A stretch of 64,000 nt of DNA. It comes from Flavobacterium chryseum (GTDB taxonomy: Bacteria > Bacteroidota > Bacteroidia > Flavobacteriales > Flavobacteriaceae). Both the position numbers and the translations under genes were made by a program. Below, piece by piece: positions 18,431-26,499 of the stretch (positions are counted from its first letter, which is position 1; every line of letters starts with the position of its first letter). Location: positions 1-64,000 of the forward strand of contig NZ_SNWW01000011.1 in the NCBI RefSeq assembly GCF_004362015.1, read 5' to 3'. The notes under the pieces were generated by a model. That model searched no databases and was not told where the DNA came from. It saw only the letters and a list, made by a program, of their open reading frames with translations.

Positions 18431-18580
18431 TTTCGAACCTAAACTCGCTAGACCTTGGTTTTGCTGTATTTCTATTTTACAAAATACCCATGTGCCACGA
18501 TTCTGCCACAAAACTTTATACTGGTGAATATCGTTAAAAACCGTCTTAATTTTTTGTGGTAAAAATGGTATCCACTCTAG
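18431..18580 (+). repeat. Att-like relic C
   Basis: Same layout as 11375-11520: cgaacc at 18434-18439, 53 bases, then the 20-mer tgccacgattctgccacaaa at 18493-18512, and a weaker inverted motif at about 18552-18573 (tttttgtggt). The flanks in the gap 18100-18696 hold no gene. Confidence 0.6.
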
Positions 18581-18747
18581 TATGTTTTTAAGAAGGACTT
18601 GCTATAAATTTGAACTTCTCAATATGTTTTATTGGATAATTTCAATTTCACTTTCAGTAAACCATTTATATTGAATTGCATTTTGTTTAACAATCTGTGG
18701 AGTATCAGAATATACTACGACTGCTAAGCTTTTTTTCGCCCTGCTGC

Positions 18748-18948
18748 GTAGAGGCGAACCCGCAGTTTAAAACGGTGAATGTGTACGACGGAAATTTGGA
18801 GCGAATTAATCATCGTGAAAGCAAAGACCAGAAAAAGGCAGAGTCAAACGACAAAAATAAAAGCCAAAAGCAGGATAATGATGGTGATTCTCCTGAGTCG
18901 CAGAAGAATTCGAACGACCGTAAAAGAAAAGTTGGTAAGTCTATTTAG
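18748..18948 (+). pseudogene. C-terminal fragment of a mobile-element protein (EANPQ tail)
   Basis: From 18748 the frame reads VEANPQFKTVNVYDGNLE and a lysine/asparagine-rich tail ending GKSI. The next gene carries IEANPQYKSVNIYNESL and, after a frameshift, also ends in GK...SI. The sequence upstream of 18748 does not continue the homology, so this is an orphan C-terminus from a second copy. An ATG at 18697 opens the frame but is unlikely to be a real start. Confidence 0.6.
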
Positions 18949-18970
18949 CTGCATATAAATACTAAAATTA

Positions 18971-20008
18971 ATGGTTATGGATTTTCACCATGTCAATAGA
19001 ATTGAGACTGAAGCTTTAGAATGGAATTCCAAAGAAGAGAGACTTAGAAAATTGTTTAAGTCAAGTCCCTTAATTGAGAAGTCTCTTTTGAAAGAGAAAT
19101 TGAAATGGTGTGAAAATATGCTGGTAAAGTATAGAAAGAACAATCACTTTGAAGAACGTTCTGCTCTGCAGATAATCAAAAATGAACGGAGTAATTTAAT
19201 AAAGCTGGTTTACCCCAGTACATTCGGGCAGATTTTTTACAAACTGATGAATTTACTAATCTTAGAAAAAGTAAACGCCAAAATTCTCATCAGCGATGAA
19301 TTAAAAAGCAATCGATCTCTTGAAGTTAAGCTGAAACAGGCTGGATTTAATGATGCTCTTAATAAAGTAGAACGTTATATGAGACTGGGGCAGACGAAAT
19401 TTACTGTTCCAGTTTCTTATTATCTTAATGAAAAAGAGAGAATTGATCACGCTCTTCAATTTAAAAAAGATGAACTGGGGTATTATCATTTTGAAGGTTT
19501 TAGAACCAGTCTTCATGATAAATCAAAGCCGAGTGAAAACAGGCAGCACTATTTTTCTGCTGATGACGTAAGTATTTTTAATGCAAAGCAGTCTTATGAT
19601 TTATTGTCAGGAAGGGCAGTGCTCACTGATGGGACTTGGAAACAATTCGATCTTAATGATAAAGATGCCGATAGTAGTTACCGAATAAAAGAGTTTCCTG
19701 AAAACTATGGATATAATATCGAAAAAGCATTATCGCAGCTGCCATTAAAGATTTCGGATCAGTTAGAATTTACTTCACTAATTATTTCACTCAAAGAGGG
19801 CAGGAGGGAAGAAGCAGTACTATTAAAGGATGGCGTAGAGCAAAAAGTATTTATTGAGGCAAATCCCCAGTACAAATCTGTAAATATTTATAATGAAAGT
19901 TTAAAAAAAAATGACGTTAGGCGCTGCAGAGGACACCGTAAAGAACGGAGTTGTAAATCTGCAAAGAAACAAAGTGGAATCACAGCCCCTAAAAATCACC
20001 ACAGGTAA
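18971..20008 (+). CDS. Mobile-element protein with EANPQ C-terminal domain, frameshifted near the end
   Basis: 345 aa as read. The N-terminal 100 residues are charged and helical (KEERLRKLFKSSPLIEKSLL). The centre has LGYYHFEGFRTSLH, a histidine/aromatic block, and an LLSGRAVL..TWKQFDL motif; the C-terminus has FIEANPQYKSVNIYN as in Bacteroidota mobilisation-associated DUF3945-type proteins. After a run of nine A (19903-19911) the reading goes out of the family frame. Moving one base gives AEDTVKNGVVNLQRNKVESQ and GKGKSKSI, ending at 20028-20030 just before the next gene's ribosome site. So the intact gene would span 18971-20030. The frameshift is either a mutation or slippage on the A-run. 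Function unknown. Confidence 0.65.
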   Translation: MVMDFHHVNRIETEALEWNSKEERLRKLFKSSPLIEKSLLKEKLKWCENMLVKYRKNNHFEERSALQIIKNERSNLIKLVYPSTFGQIFYKLMNLLILEKVNAKILISDELKSNRSLEVKLKQAGFNDALNKVERYMRLGQTKFTVPVSYYLNEKERIDHALQFKKDELGYYHFEGFRTSLHDKSKPSENRQHYFSADDVSIFNAKQSYDLLSGRAVLTDGTWKQFDLNDKDADSSYRIKEFPENYGYNIEKALSQLPLKISDQLEFTSLIISLKEGRREEAVLLKDGVEQKVFIEANPQYKSVNIYNESLKKNDVRRCRGHRKERSCKSAKKQSGITAPKNHHR

Positions 20009-20040
20009 GGGTAAAAGTAAAAGTATTTAAAAGGAAAGTA

Positions 20041-20322
20041 ATGGAAAGCTTAAAACTTTTATCGGTATTTTTTGAGTCAATTGAAAAAGATTTCAGGATT
20101 GGAAGTACTCATATTGCAATTTTTGCTGCTCTTGTTCAGTTCTGGATGGAAAAGGGAATGGTAAATCCAATTCAGGCCTACAGCATCGAAATTCAAAAGA
20201 TTGCTAAAATAATGTCACCTAAGACCTATCATAAGTGCATGCGTGAATTGCATGAATACGGATACCTTTTTTATGTTCCAACGAAAAATAAAAATAGAAG
20301 GAGCAGCATTTATTTCATTTAG
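20041..20322 (+). CDS. Small winged-helix-like mobile-element protein
   Basis: A 93-aa protein preceded by aaggaaag, 10 bases after the corrected end of the previous gene. It reads as a winged helix: SIEIQKIAKIMSPKTYHKCMR followed by LHEYGYLFYVPTKNK. The 20604 gene has the same pattern (LLSHINTLPTYHKYLKQLQDLGYIKYMPS), so the two are paralogues. Such proteins recur next to Bacteroidota integrases and may control excision or replication; no named family is certain. Confidence 0.6.
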   Translation: MESLKLLSVFFESIEKDFRIGSTHIAIFAALVQFWMEKGMVNPIQAYSIEIQKIAKIMSPKTYHKCMRELHEYGYLFYVPTKNKNRRSSIYFI

Positions 20323-20341
20323 AATCATAAATAGAGATGTT

Positions 20342-20617
20342 ATGGAAGAAATTGTTACAAAGGAAGATCTAAGGCAGTTTGGTCTTCTATTACTGGATAA
20401 AATACAAATGATATTTAAAGAAAAGAATTCTCAACAAAAAGAATCGTTGGAACCCCAATGGTTAAAAAGTAAAGCTGTCAGGAAACTGCTTGATATTTCT
20501 GCAGGTTCGGTTCAAAATCTTCGAATGACACAGAAAGTCCGATTTAAAAAGGTTCTTGGCTCGTACTACTACAATAAAGAAGATCTGCTAAAACTTTTCA
20601 AAGATGAGTCAAATTAA
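20342..20617 (+). CDS. Helix-turn-helix (excisionase-like) DNA-binding protein
   Basis: From the ATG at 20342 the product is 91 aa; a longer frame starting at 20243 overlaps the preceding gene heavily and is not favoured. The protein has an N-terminal helix (KEDLRQFGLLLLDKIQMIF), then WLKSKAVRKLLDISAGSVQN and a wing-like KKVLGSYYYNKEDLLKLF. This is the form of the MerR/excisionase-like HTH proteins of Bacteroidota integrative elements. It lies 19 bases after the winged-helix gene and overlaps the next by 14 bases, so it is part of a three-gene operon. A regulator or recombination directionality factor is likely. Confidence 0.65.
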   Translation: MEEIVTKEDLRQFGLLLLDKIQMIFKEKNSQQKESLEPQWLKSKAVRKLLDISAGSVQNLRMTQKVRFKKVLGSYYYNKEDLLKLFKDESN

Positions 20618-20921
20618 TAAGATAACTGAACACCAAGTCATAGATTGCTTATCTATTTATATGGATGATCCGCAGCTCAACGTTTGGCATTTGGCTATTT
20701 TAACAGCAATTCTAACTTTGGCATACAGGCAGGGAGAGAGGCAGAGAATTAAAGTCAGCCGTCGCAAGCTCATGTTATTGTCACATATCAATACATTGCC
20801 CACTTATCATAAATATTTGAAACAGCTTCAGGATTTGGGCTATATTAAGTATATGCCTTCTTACCATCCGGGTTATAGAAGTGAAGTTGAATTATATCAA
20901 AAGAGGTTATCTCATAATTGA
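20604..20921 (+). CDS. Small winged-helix-like mobile-element protein, paralogue
   Basis: A 105-aa paralogue of the 20041 product: hydrophobic helix WHLAILTAILTLAYRQ, then RKLMLLSHINTLPTYHKYLK and GYIKYMPSYHPGYRSEVELY. The start overlaps the upstream HTH gene by 14 bases. The stop codon lies inside the arm of a strong terminator. Role unknown; DNA binding is inferred from the fold pattern. Confidence 0.6.
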   Translation: MSQINKITEHQVIDCLSIYMDDPQLNVWHLAILTAILTLAYRQGERQRIKVSRRKLMLLSHINTLPTYHKYLKQLQDLGYIKYMPSYHPGYRSEVELYQKRLSHN

Positions 20922-20939
20922 GATAACCTCTTTCTTTTT
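20903..20939. terminator. Bidirectional terminator between the small-gene operon and the integrase
   Basis: GAGGTTATCTCA and TGAGATAACCTC form a perfect 12-bp stem with loop taat, followed by tttcttttt. The integrase gene ends on the other strand at 20967, so the hairpin can serve both. Confidence 0.85.
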
Positions 20940-20966
20940 ATATCAAATTATTTTAGAGATTATATT

Positions 20967-22277
20967 CTAAGAGGATGGTATCTTATATTTCTCTTTAATT
21001 AATTCTAATTCATTCTCCAGTCTGATTAGTGCCGTTAGATCTTCCTGTGACATTTCAGTTTTTTCAGGGTTTAGTTTTTTATTCAGCAGTGTCATTTCGC
21101 GTCCTATGGTGGCTTGTTCTGTTATAGCATAAGATTCAGTTTGCTTGACTGAAGAATGTCCAAGCATTTCCTTTACTACGTTGATGGGGACATTATTGTT
21201 TAATGTTACCGTGCTTCCGAAAGTTCTCCGCGCCATGTGTGTATTAAGGGTGAAAGGAAAACCGCATAATGCAGCAATTTCCTTTAGGTATTCATTCATT
21301 TTCTGATTAGAAGAAACGGGTAGTACAGTTCCACGCTTAAGACAGACCGGATGGTCTTTGTATTTTTCAAGAATTTTGATAGCCTTTGGAAGAAGCGGAA
21401 TTCTTGCCGTAGAATTTGTTTTCTGTCTTTCGGATAAAATCCATTGATTTCCGTCAACGCCATCTTTTATGTCCGCTTTTTGTAGTTGAAAAGCATCAAT
21501 GTAAGCAAGTCCTGTGTAGCACTGGAAAACAAAAATATCACGGACAGTATTGAGTCTTTCAATTGAAAATTGGCGTCTTTCCAGTTCAGCTAATTCTTTT
21601 GCAGAAATAGGCTTCTTTACAATTTTAGTTTTCTTCCCTTTAAAATTCTTAAATGGATCTTTAATTATGATTTCTTTATCGATGGCTCGTATTACAATTT
21701 TCTTGAAATTGGAAATATATTTAAGTGTGGTATTATTTGCACATTTCCTTACTGTACGAAGATAGAATTCAAAGTCTTTTATGAATTCAAAATTTAAGTC
21801 AGCAAATTCAATATCACTGTTATTGTATTTAGATTTAATGAAAGCCGTTAAGTGATTTTTAGTAATATTGAATCTTTCCAATGTGGCTTCTGTATATCCG
21901 TTGCCAATCAGGGCTTTCAATTCATCATTGTGTTTTTGAAATTCTTCCAGCACCTTGGCTCTGGGTATCATTCTTCCCATAACATGATCCATAATCTTTT
22001 GGGAAGTTATGGGTTTTCCGGTGTACATAATTTCTGATTTGATTTCATGGATCTTCATAGCGAGTGAATCCAGAAAAAAGTTCAGGGATTTTGCGTCTTC
22101 TTTTGTACCTGTTGCTCTCTCGGTTTTCTGGTTCCAGCGCTCGCTGTCCCATTTCCGTCTTGTGGATGCTTCTTTCGGGATTCCGTCAACGGTTATCCTG
22201 AAATAAACGATTCTAATGTTACTCTCATTGTGGGATGCTTTCAAAAAGAATATCAACCCAAAGCTGTTCTCTAGCAT
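20967..22277 (-). CDS. Tyrosine recombinase/integrase of CTnDOT-like type
   Basis: A 436-aa site-specific integrase: an N-terminal arm-binding domain (about 8-90), a SAM-like core-binding domain (about 110-210) and the catalytic domain (about 225-400). Visible active-site residues are K286 (SERQKTNS), H347 and R350 in HMARRTFG, H374 in MLGHSSVKQTE and nucleophile Y383. The first catalytic Arg is missing: the TG.R..D motif reads TGLAYIDA, with A259. IntDOT also lacks this arginine, so the substitution is a family trait rather than damage. It probably excises or integrates the island at the adjacent tRNA-Ser; the motif at 22406 lies between them. Confidence 0.9.
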   Translation of the reverse strand: MLENSFGLIFFLKASHNESNIRIVYFRITVDGIPKEASTRRKWDSERWNQKTERATGTKEDAKSLNFFLDSLAMKIHEIKSEIMYTGKPITSQKIMDHVMGRMIPRAKVLEEFQKHNDELKALIGNGYTEATLERFNITKNHLTAFIKSKYNNSDIEFADLNFEFIKDFEFYLRTVRKCANNTTLKYISNFKKIVIRAIDKEIIIKDPFKNFKGKKTKIVKKPISAKELAELERRQFSIERLNTVRDIFVFQCYTGLAYIDAFQLQKADIKDGVDGNQWILSERQKTNSTARIPLLPKAIKILEKYKDHPVCLKRGTVLPVSSNQKMNEYLKEIAALCGFPFTLNTHMARRTFGSTVTLNNNVPINVVKEMLGHSSVKQTESYAITEQATIGREMTLLNKKLNPEKTEMSQEDLTALIRLENELELIKEKYKIPSS

Positions 22278-22405
22278 AATTCAACTTATTAGATTAGTAA
22301 ATGTAGAATTATAACCTCATTTAAACAAGATGTAAACGTGCTTAACCCCTTTGATATCGGGACTTAAGATGAAATTTTGTGGCACATTTTCGAAATTTCC
22401 AAGTG

Positions 22406-22425
22406 TGCCACGAATGTGCCACAAA
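22406..22425 (+). repeat. Arm-type motif beside the integrase
   Basis: tgccacgaatgtgccacaaa contains two gtgccac-like halves and lies between the integrase start (22277) and the tRNA-Ser 3' end. A related gtggcacattttcg sits just before it (22379-22392). The same 20-mer with one to three changes occurs at 8231, 11436 and 18493. The likely role is an integrase arm-binding site. Confidence 0.55.
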
Positions 22426-22461
22426 GATTTTGTACGATTTTGTAAATATTGAAAAACGGTA

Positions 22462-22502
22462 TAAAAGAAAAAACCCTGCAAATCGTTGGATTTGCAGGGT
22501 TT
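22462..22502 (-). terminator. Terminator downstream of tRNA-Ser
   Basis: AAACCCTGCAAATC and GATTTGCAGGGTTT form a perfect 14-bp stem with loop gttg. On the minus strand it is followed by a T-rich run (ttttcttttat), so it ends transcription coming from the tRNA. Confidence 0.75.
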
Positions 22503-22568
22503 GCCGCTTTTTTTAGGCTTTTTTGAAAACTTTGAAAATCTTAAGATTCCTTTGTTTTCGGACCTTCG

Positions 22569-22653
22569 CGGAGAAAGAGGGATTCGAACCCCCGGACCTG
22601 TTACAGTCAACAGTTTTCAAGACTGCCGCATTCGACCGCTCTGCCATTTCTCC
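22569..22653 (-). tRNA. tRNA-Ser(UGA)
   Basis: On the minus strand the 85-nt gene has acceptor stem GGAGAAA/TTTCTCC, D-arm GCAGAGCGGTCGAATG, anticodon loop CTTGAAA with anticodon TGA, a long variable arm as in class II tRNAs, T-arm GGGTTCGAATCCC and discriminator G. CCA is not encoded. Its 3' end faces the integrase, the usual arrangement for island insertion. Confidence 0.95.
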
Positions 22654-22813
22654 AGTATGTTGCGATCATTTGCTGATTGCGAGTGCAAATATAGTATGCT
22701 TTTTCGATTATAAAAACTTTTTTTAAGCTTTTTTACGGATTATTTTAAATTAATTTTCAAGTATCTAGTAATCAGTATTTACTAAAAGAACATTTTTACG
22801 TTAAATAATGCAA

Positions 22814-23203
22814 TTAGTCTAAAATCGGCATTGGTTTCTTGTTTTCGTCAACTGCAACAAACGAAAAAGTTCCTGAAACTACAGTTTCCCGAAGCTCTGA
22901 ATACATTTGTTCCATGAAAATATCAACGTGAATTTTACAGCTCGTTCTCCCAACATTCACAACTTTAGCCACTAATTCGATTAAAGTACCGGCCGGAATT
23001 GCTTTTTTAAAGTCGATTTGACCTGTTGAAATCGTTACCACTTTCTTTCTGCTGAATCTTGTCGCACAAATAAAAGCAACTTCGTCCATGAGATGAAGCG
23101 CAGTTCCTCCAAATAAAGTATCATAATGATTAGTTGTACTCGGAAAAACCGCTTTAAAAATACGCGTCTCAGATTTTATAATTCTTTCTTCTAATGTTCC
23201 CAT
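22814..23203 (-). CDS. Acyl-CoA thioesterase (hotdog fold)
   Basis: A 129-aa hotdog-fold protein of the YciA/BACH-like group: N-terminal KSETRIFKAVFPSTTNHYDT, then the core helix motif LFGGTALHLMDEVAFICATRF, with D40 of MDE as the likely catalytic acid, and IDFKKAIPAGTLIELVAKVV. It hydrolyses acyl-CoA to free acid and CoA in the cytoplasm; chain-length preference cannot be seen. Its start lies 4 bases from the stop of ribB, so it is the last gene of a minus-strand run that begins with ftsK. Confidence 0.85.
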   Translation of the reverse strand: MGTLEERIIKSETRIFKAVFPSTTNHYDTLFGGTALHLMDEVAFICATRFSRKKVVTISTGQIDFKKAIPAGTLIELVAKVVNVGRTSCKIHVDIFMEQMYSELRETVVSGTFSFVAVDENKKPMPILD

Positions 23204-23207
23204 ATAT

Positions 23208-24338
23208 TTAGTAACCTACATATTCAGTAATCTCTAATCCGTATCCAATCATTCCAACACGTTTTGTTTGTTCGGTATTTGAAACCAATCTAATTTTAGA
23301 AATATCAATATCATGCAAAATTTGAGCCCCAATTCCGTAATCTTTACTATCAATAATAACTTTTGGCGCTTTCATTGTTCCTCCCGCCTGTAACGTTTTA
23401 AGCTCAGAAATTCTGTTTAATAAATTAACAGCCTGCATATCCTGATTAATAAAAATAACAGCACCTTTCCCGTTTTCATTAATAACCTTAAACATGTCGT
23501 CTAATTGTTGTTCGGCATTGTTAGTTAATGTTCCTAACAAATCATTGTTTACCTGCGAAGAGTGAATTCTCGTTAAAATTGCTTCACCAAGATTCCATGT
23601 TCCTTTCGTTAGCGCAATATGAATCTGTTTGTTTGTTGTTTGCTCGTAAGCTCTTAATCTAAAAGTTCCAAAACGGGTTTCGATATCGAAATCTTCTTTT
23701 TTAACGATTAAGCTATCGTGTTGCATTCTGTACGCTACTAAATCCTCGATAGAAACTAATTTTAAATCAAATTTCTTAGCCACTTTTACAAGTTCAGGCA
23801 AGCGAGACATCGTTCCGTCCTCATTCAATATTTCGCAAATAACACCAGCGGATTTAAAACCAGCCAGTCTTGCAAAATCAATTGCAGCTTCAGTATGTCC
23901 GGTTCTTCTTAATACACCACCTTGTTTGGCTACCAATGGAAAAATATGTCCAGGTCTTGCTAGTTCATGTGGTTTAATATTTGAGTCTGTTAATGCTAAA
24001 ACTGTTTTGTATCTGTCTGATGCCGAAATTCCTGTCGTTACTCCATGTCCTTTTAAATCTACAGAAACGGTAAAGGCAGTTTCCATATGATCTGTATTAT
24101 TCGTAACCATTGGTCTTAGATCCAATTCTTTACAACGGCTTTCTGTTAATGGGGCACAAATTAATCCGCGTCCGTGCGTAGCCATAAAGTTGATCATTTC
24201 AGGAGTTACTTTTTCGGCTGCAGCCAAAAAATCACCTTCATTTTCACGATCTTCATCATCGACTACAATGATAACTTTACCTTGACGAATATCTTCTATA
24301 GCTTCTTCAATGGTGTTGAGTTGTATTTTTGTTGACAT
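23208..24338 (-). CDS. ribB: 3,4-dihydroxy-2-butanone-4-phosphate synthase fused to a degenerate GTP cyclohydrolase II domain
   Basis: A 376-aa fusion. The N-terminal RibB domain (about 5-205) is complete: VVDDEDRENEGDF for Mg and substrate, ATHGRGLICAPL, RPGHIFPLVAKQGGVLRRTG and HTEAAIDFARLAG. It turns ribulose 5-phosphate into the four-carbon precursor of riboflavin. The C-terminal RibA-like domain keeps the fold (RFGTFRLRAYE, LTRIHSSQVNNDLLGTL) but lacks all three zinc cysteines, and the LRQEGRGIG-type loop is replaced by INQDMQAVNLLNRI. It should therefore not be a cyclohydrolase; a separate RibA must exist. This resembles the RibBX type of fusion. It lies between LptF/G (2 bases) and the thioesterase. 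No FMN riboswitch is present because the gene is internal to a run. Confidence 0.88.
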   Translation of the reverse strand: MSTKIQLNTIEEAIEDIRQGKVIIVVDDEDRENEGDFLAAAEKVTPEMINFMATHGRGLICAPLTESRCKELDLRPMVTNNTDHMETAFTVSVDLKGHGVTTGISASDRYKTVLALTDSNIKPHELARPGHIFPLVAKQGGVLRRTGHTEAAIDFARLAGFKSAGVICEILNEDGTMSRLPELVKVAKKFDLKLVSIEDLVAYRMQHDSLIVKKEDFDIETRFGTFRLRAYEQTTNKQIHIALTKGTWNLGEAILTRIHSSQVNNDLLGTLTNNAEQQLDDMFKVINENGKGAVIFINQDMQAVNLLNRISELKTLQAGGTMKAPKVIIDSKDYGIGAQILHDIDISKIRLVSNTEQTKRVGMIGYGLEITEYVGY

Positions 24339-24340
24339 AA

Positions 24341-25795
24341 TTATTCTTTGTTTTGAGCGGGTGAAAATCGCTCGGAAATTTTTTGAAATAGTTGTGATAT
24401 TGGAGTTGTAATGGCATCAAAATTAATTAATCCATTGTCGTTTGTGGCACGATAGGTTAATAAAACCGCAAGAGGCAGTAATATAAAAGAAGACATCCAT
24501 GATCCCATAAAAGGAGTCATACCGCCTTCCTGAGACAGCCTTTTTCCGAAAGTATTGATAAAGTGAAAAGTAATAAAAATTAAAACCGCAAACACAATTG
24601 GCAATCCAAGTCCGCCTTTTCTAATAATGGCGCCTAGTGGAGCACCAATAAAAAACATCAGAAAACACGCAAAAGCAATCACGAATTTCTCGTATAATGC
24701 AGTGAGATGTTTGTTGATGTCTCTTTGTTTTTCTTTTAAATCCTTTTGAGTAGATTCTATAGAATAAATATTACTGGTAACAGTGCTGCTAGCCATTTTT
24801 AAGATATCTGACTTTTGCTTATTTGTATAAGGAGATAAAAGATTGTTCGGTAACGATTTTTTCTTTTTGTCTGTTTTTAAAACTTTTGGAGCGGCTTTAA
24901 TTCCTACTCGTTGGTTTATATTTTCTGAAAAAGAAATGATTTCATTGTTGAAATTTTTATTTAAAGAATCTAATGTATAACGCAATTCGTTTACATTCAG
25001 CATCCCGTTAGTGCTCCCAACGTTTTCTTTATCTTCGTCAACCTTGTTTAATTCAGATAAATCAATGTTGATAATCTGCTTTTTAAACTCACTTTTTATA
25101 AAAGGTAGTTTAGAACGATCTTCGTATTTTTTTGGAGTAACGTCCTGATAGTAATATCCGTCGTTTAAAACAAGTTTTAAAATACTCGATTTTTCATTAC
25201 TGATCAATTCGCCATTTTTAGCTTTGATTACGGTTTTGTTTTCACCATAATTATTTGCTTTTTCATGAATCGTAACTCCGGTTAAAATATTTCCGTTTTC
25301 GCCTGATTTTTTGTTTACTTTAATGTTGTAAGTTCCAACATCGTTAAACTGACCTTCGGCAATTGCCATTGCAGGTTTAGCCTGAGCAATGTTTTTTCGG
25401 AAATTTACAAATTTATATTCTGCATATGGAATCACATTATTGGCGAACCAAAATGCAACAATACTCAAAACGAATATAAAAATGATTAAAACCCGCATGG
25501 CTCTTTGTAATGATATTCCGGACGATTTCATGGCTGCGAATTCATAATTTTCAGCTAGATTTCCAAAAGTCATAATAGATGCCAATAAAACCGATAGCGG
25601 TAAAACCAACGGAATTATTCGGGGCATTGAGAATAAAAGGAATTTTACAATCAACAACAAATCAAGGTCTTTACCTGCAAGTTCAGAGATAAAAAGCCAA
25701 ACAGTTTGAAGTATAAATATAAAAAAAAGGATTACGAATACCGTAGTAAACGTAATCAGGAATGTTTTTAGTAAGTATTTGTCTAAAATTTTCAA
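24341..25795 (-). CDS. LptF/LptG-family LPS export permease
   Basis: A 484-aa YjgP/YjgQ-family membrane protein: three N-terminal membrane helices (LITFTTVFVILFFIFILQ, the RIIPLVLPLSVLLASIMTFG segment with the family's conserved start, and LIIFIFVLSIVAFWFANNV), a long periplasmic beta-jellyroll region (about 130-370), and three C-terminal helices beginning FVIAFACFLMFFIGAPLG. It belongs to the ABC complex that takes lipopolysaccharide from the inner membrane to the Lpt bridge. Whether it is LptF or LptG is not decided; Bacteroidota often carry the second permease elsewhere. It directly follows lolA (7 bases) and precedes ribB. No ABC subunit is nearby. Confidence 0.9.
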   Translation of the reverse strand: MKILDKYLLKTFLITFTTVFVILFFIFILQTVWLFISELAGKDLDLLLIVKFLLFSMPRIIPLVLPLSVLLASIMTFGNLAENYEFAAMKSSGISLQRAMRVLIIFIFVLSIVAFWFANNVIPYAEYKFVNFRKNIAQAKPAMAIAEGQFNDVGTYNIKVNKKSGENGNILTGVTIHEKANNYGENKTVIKAKNGELISNEKSSILKLVLNDGYYYQDVTPKKYEDRSKLPFIKSEFKKQIINIDLSELNKVDEDKENVGSTNGMLNVNELRYTLDSLNKNFNNEIISFSENINQRVGIKAAPKVLKTDKKKKSLPNNLLSPYTNKQKSDILKMASSTVTSNIYSIESTQKDLKEKQRDINKHLTALYEKFVIAFACFLMFFIGAPLGAIIRKGGLGLPIVFAVLIFITFHFINTFGKRLSQEGGMTPFMGSWMSSFILLPLAVLLTYRATNDNGLINFDAITTPISQLFQKISERFSPAQNKE

Positions 25796-25802
25796 CCTTG
25801 GT

Positions 25803-26492
25803 TTAATCTAGTTTGTTGATGTAATATTTTGGATATTTGCTCGCAACAAAGGTAAATTGATTTTTTGATAAAGGTTGATTGGTTTTAAAAGAATTAACGG
25901 TCAAAGTGGTTTTTGTTCCATTTTTTCCTGTTTCAATCAAATTATAGATGTGTTTTGTCTGAACATCAATACCTAAAAGAATCTCTTTTCTTTGATCTTT
26001 TGTATTTGTAGGTGCTAATTTTATGTACTGAATTTTTCTTCCTTTTACATTTTGAACAATATCCATGTTGTATTTGTATCCGGAATTAAAGAAAGTAAGC
26101 ATTTTTGAAGGCGTAATAGCATTATCGTCTTTTTCATTTACTTTAGAAATAGTAACCTCTTCGTCTTCAGGATTGATCGTATAGGTTTTTTGTCCGTCAA
26201 ATATTTTGGTAACGCCCATGAAATTCAATACATATTGATTGCCTTTCATGACTACATTTCCTTTGCTGTCCTGATTGATGTTTTCTTTAGCATTGTTCAA
26301 AGAATATTTAAAGTCAATAGAAATATTATTGTAGCTTTTGATTTTAGCTGTTACTTCGTTCAATAAATCCTTAGCTTTTTTATCCTGAGCCTGAATAGAA
26401 CCAAAGCTCAAAAGAAATAAAACTGCTATTTGAAAACATTTTTTACTTCTGTTTGCGATAGAATTGATGTTGATTTCTTGAATTTTTTTCAT
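25803..26492 (-). CDS. lolA: Outer-membrane lipoprotein carrier LolA
   Basis: With the start at 26492 the protein is 229 aa. An upstream ATG at 26537 would overlap ftsK by 38 bases, whereas 26492 lies 7 bases after the ftsK stop and gives a signal peptide ending FLLSFGSIQAQ. The mature part is LolA-like: KDLLNEVTAKIKSYNNISID, then GNVVMKGNQYVLNF, IFDGQKTYTINPEDEEVTIS and a C-terminal LTVNSFKTNQPLSKNQF. It shuttles lipoproteins through the periplasm from LolCDE to the outer membrane. The gene sits between ftsK and the Lpt permease, so envelope-building genes are grouped here. Confidence 0.88.
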   Translation of the reverse strand: MKKIQEININSIANRSKKCFQIAVLFLLSFGSIQAQDKKAKDLLNEVTAKIKSYNNISIDFKYSLNNAKENINQDSKGNVVMKGNQYVLNFMGVTKIFDGQKTYTINPEDEEVTISKVNEKDDNAITPSKMLTFFNSGYKYNMDIVQNVKGRKIQYIKLAPTNTKDQRKEILLGIDVQTKHIYNLIETGKNGTKTTLTVNSFKTNQPLSKNQFTFVASKYPKYYINKLD

Positions 26493-26499
26493 GATGGGG

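Noticed and set aside
18697..18747. True N-terminus for the 18697-18948 frame
   Set aside because: The codons before VEANPQ do not match the equivalent region of the full-length relative at 18971, so the ATG at 18697 is probably accidental.
24338..24341. FMN riboswitch upstream of ribB
   Set aside because: Only two bases separate ribB from the upstream gene, and no conserved FMN-aptamer segments were seen in the neighbourhood.
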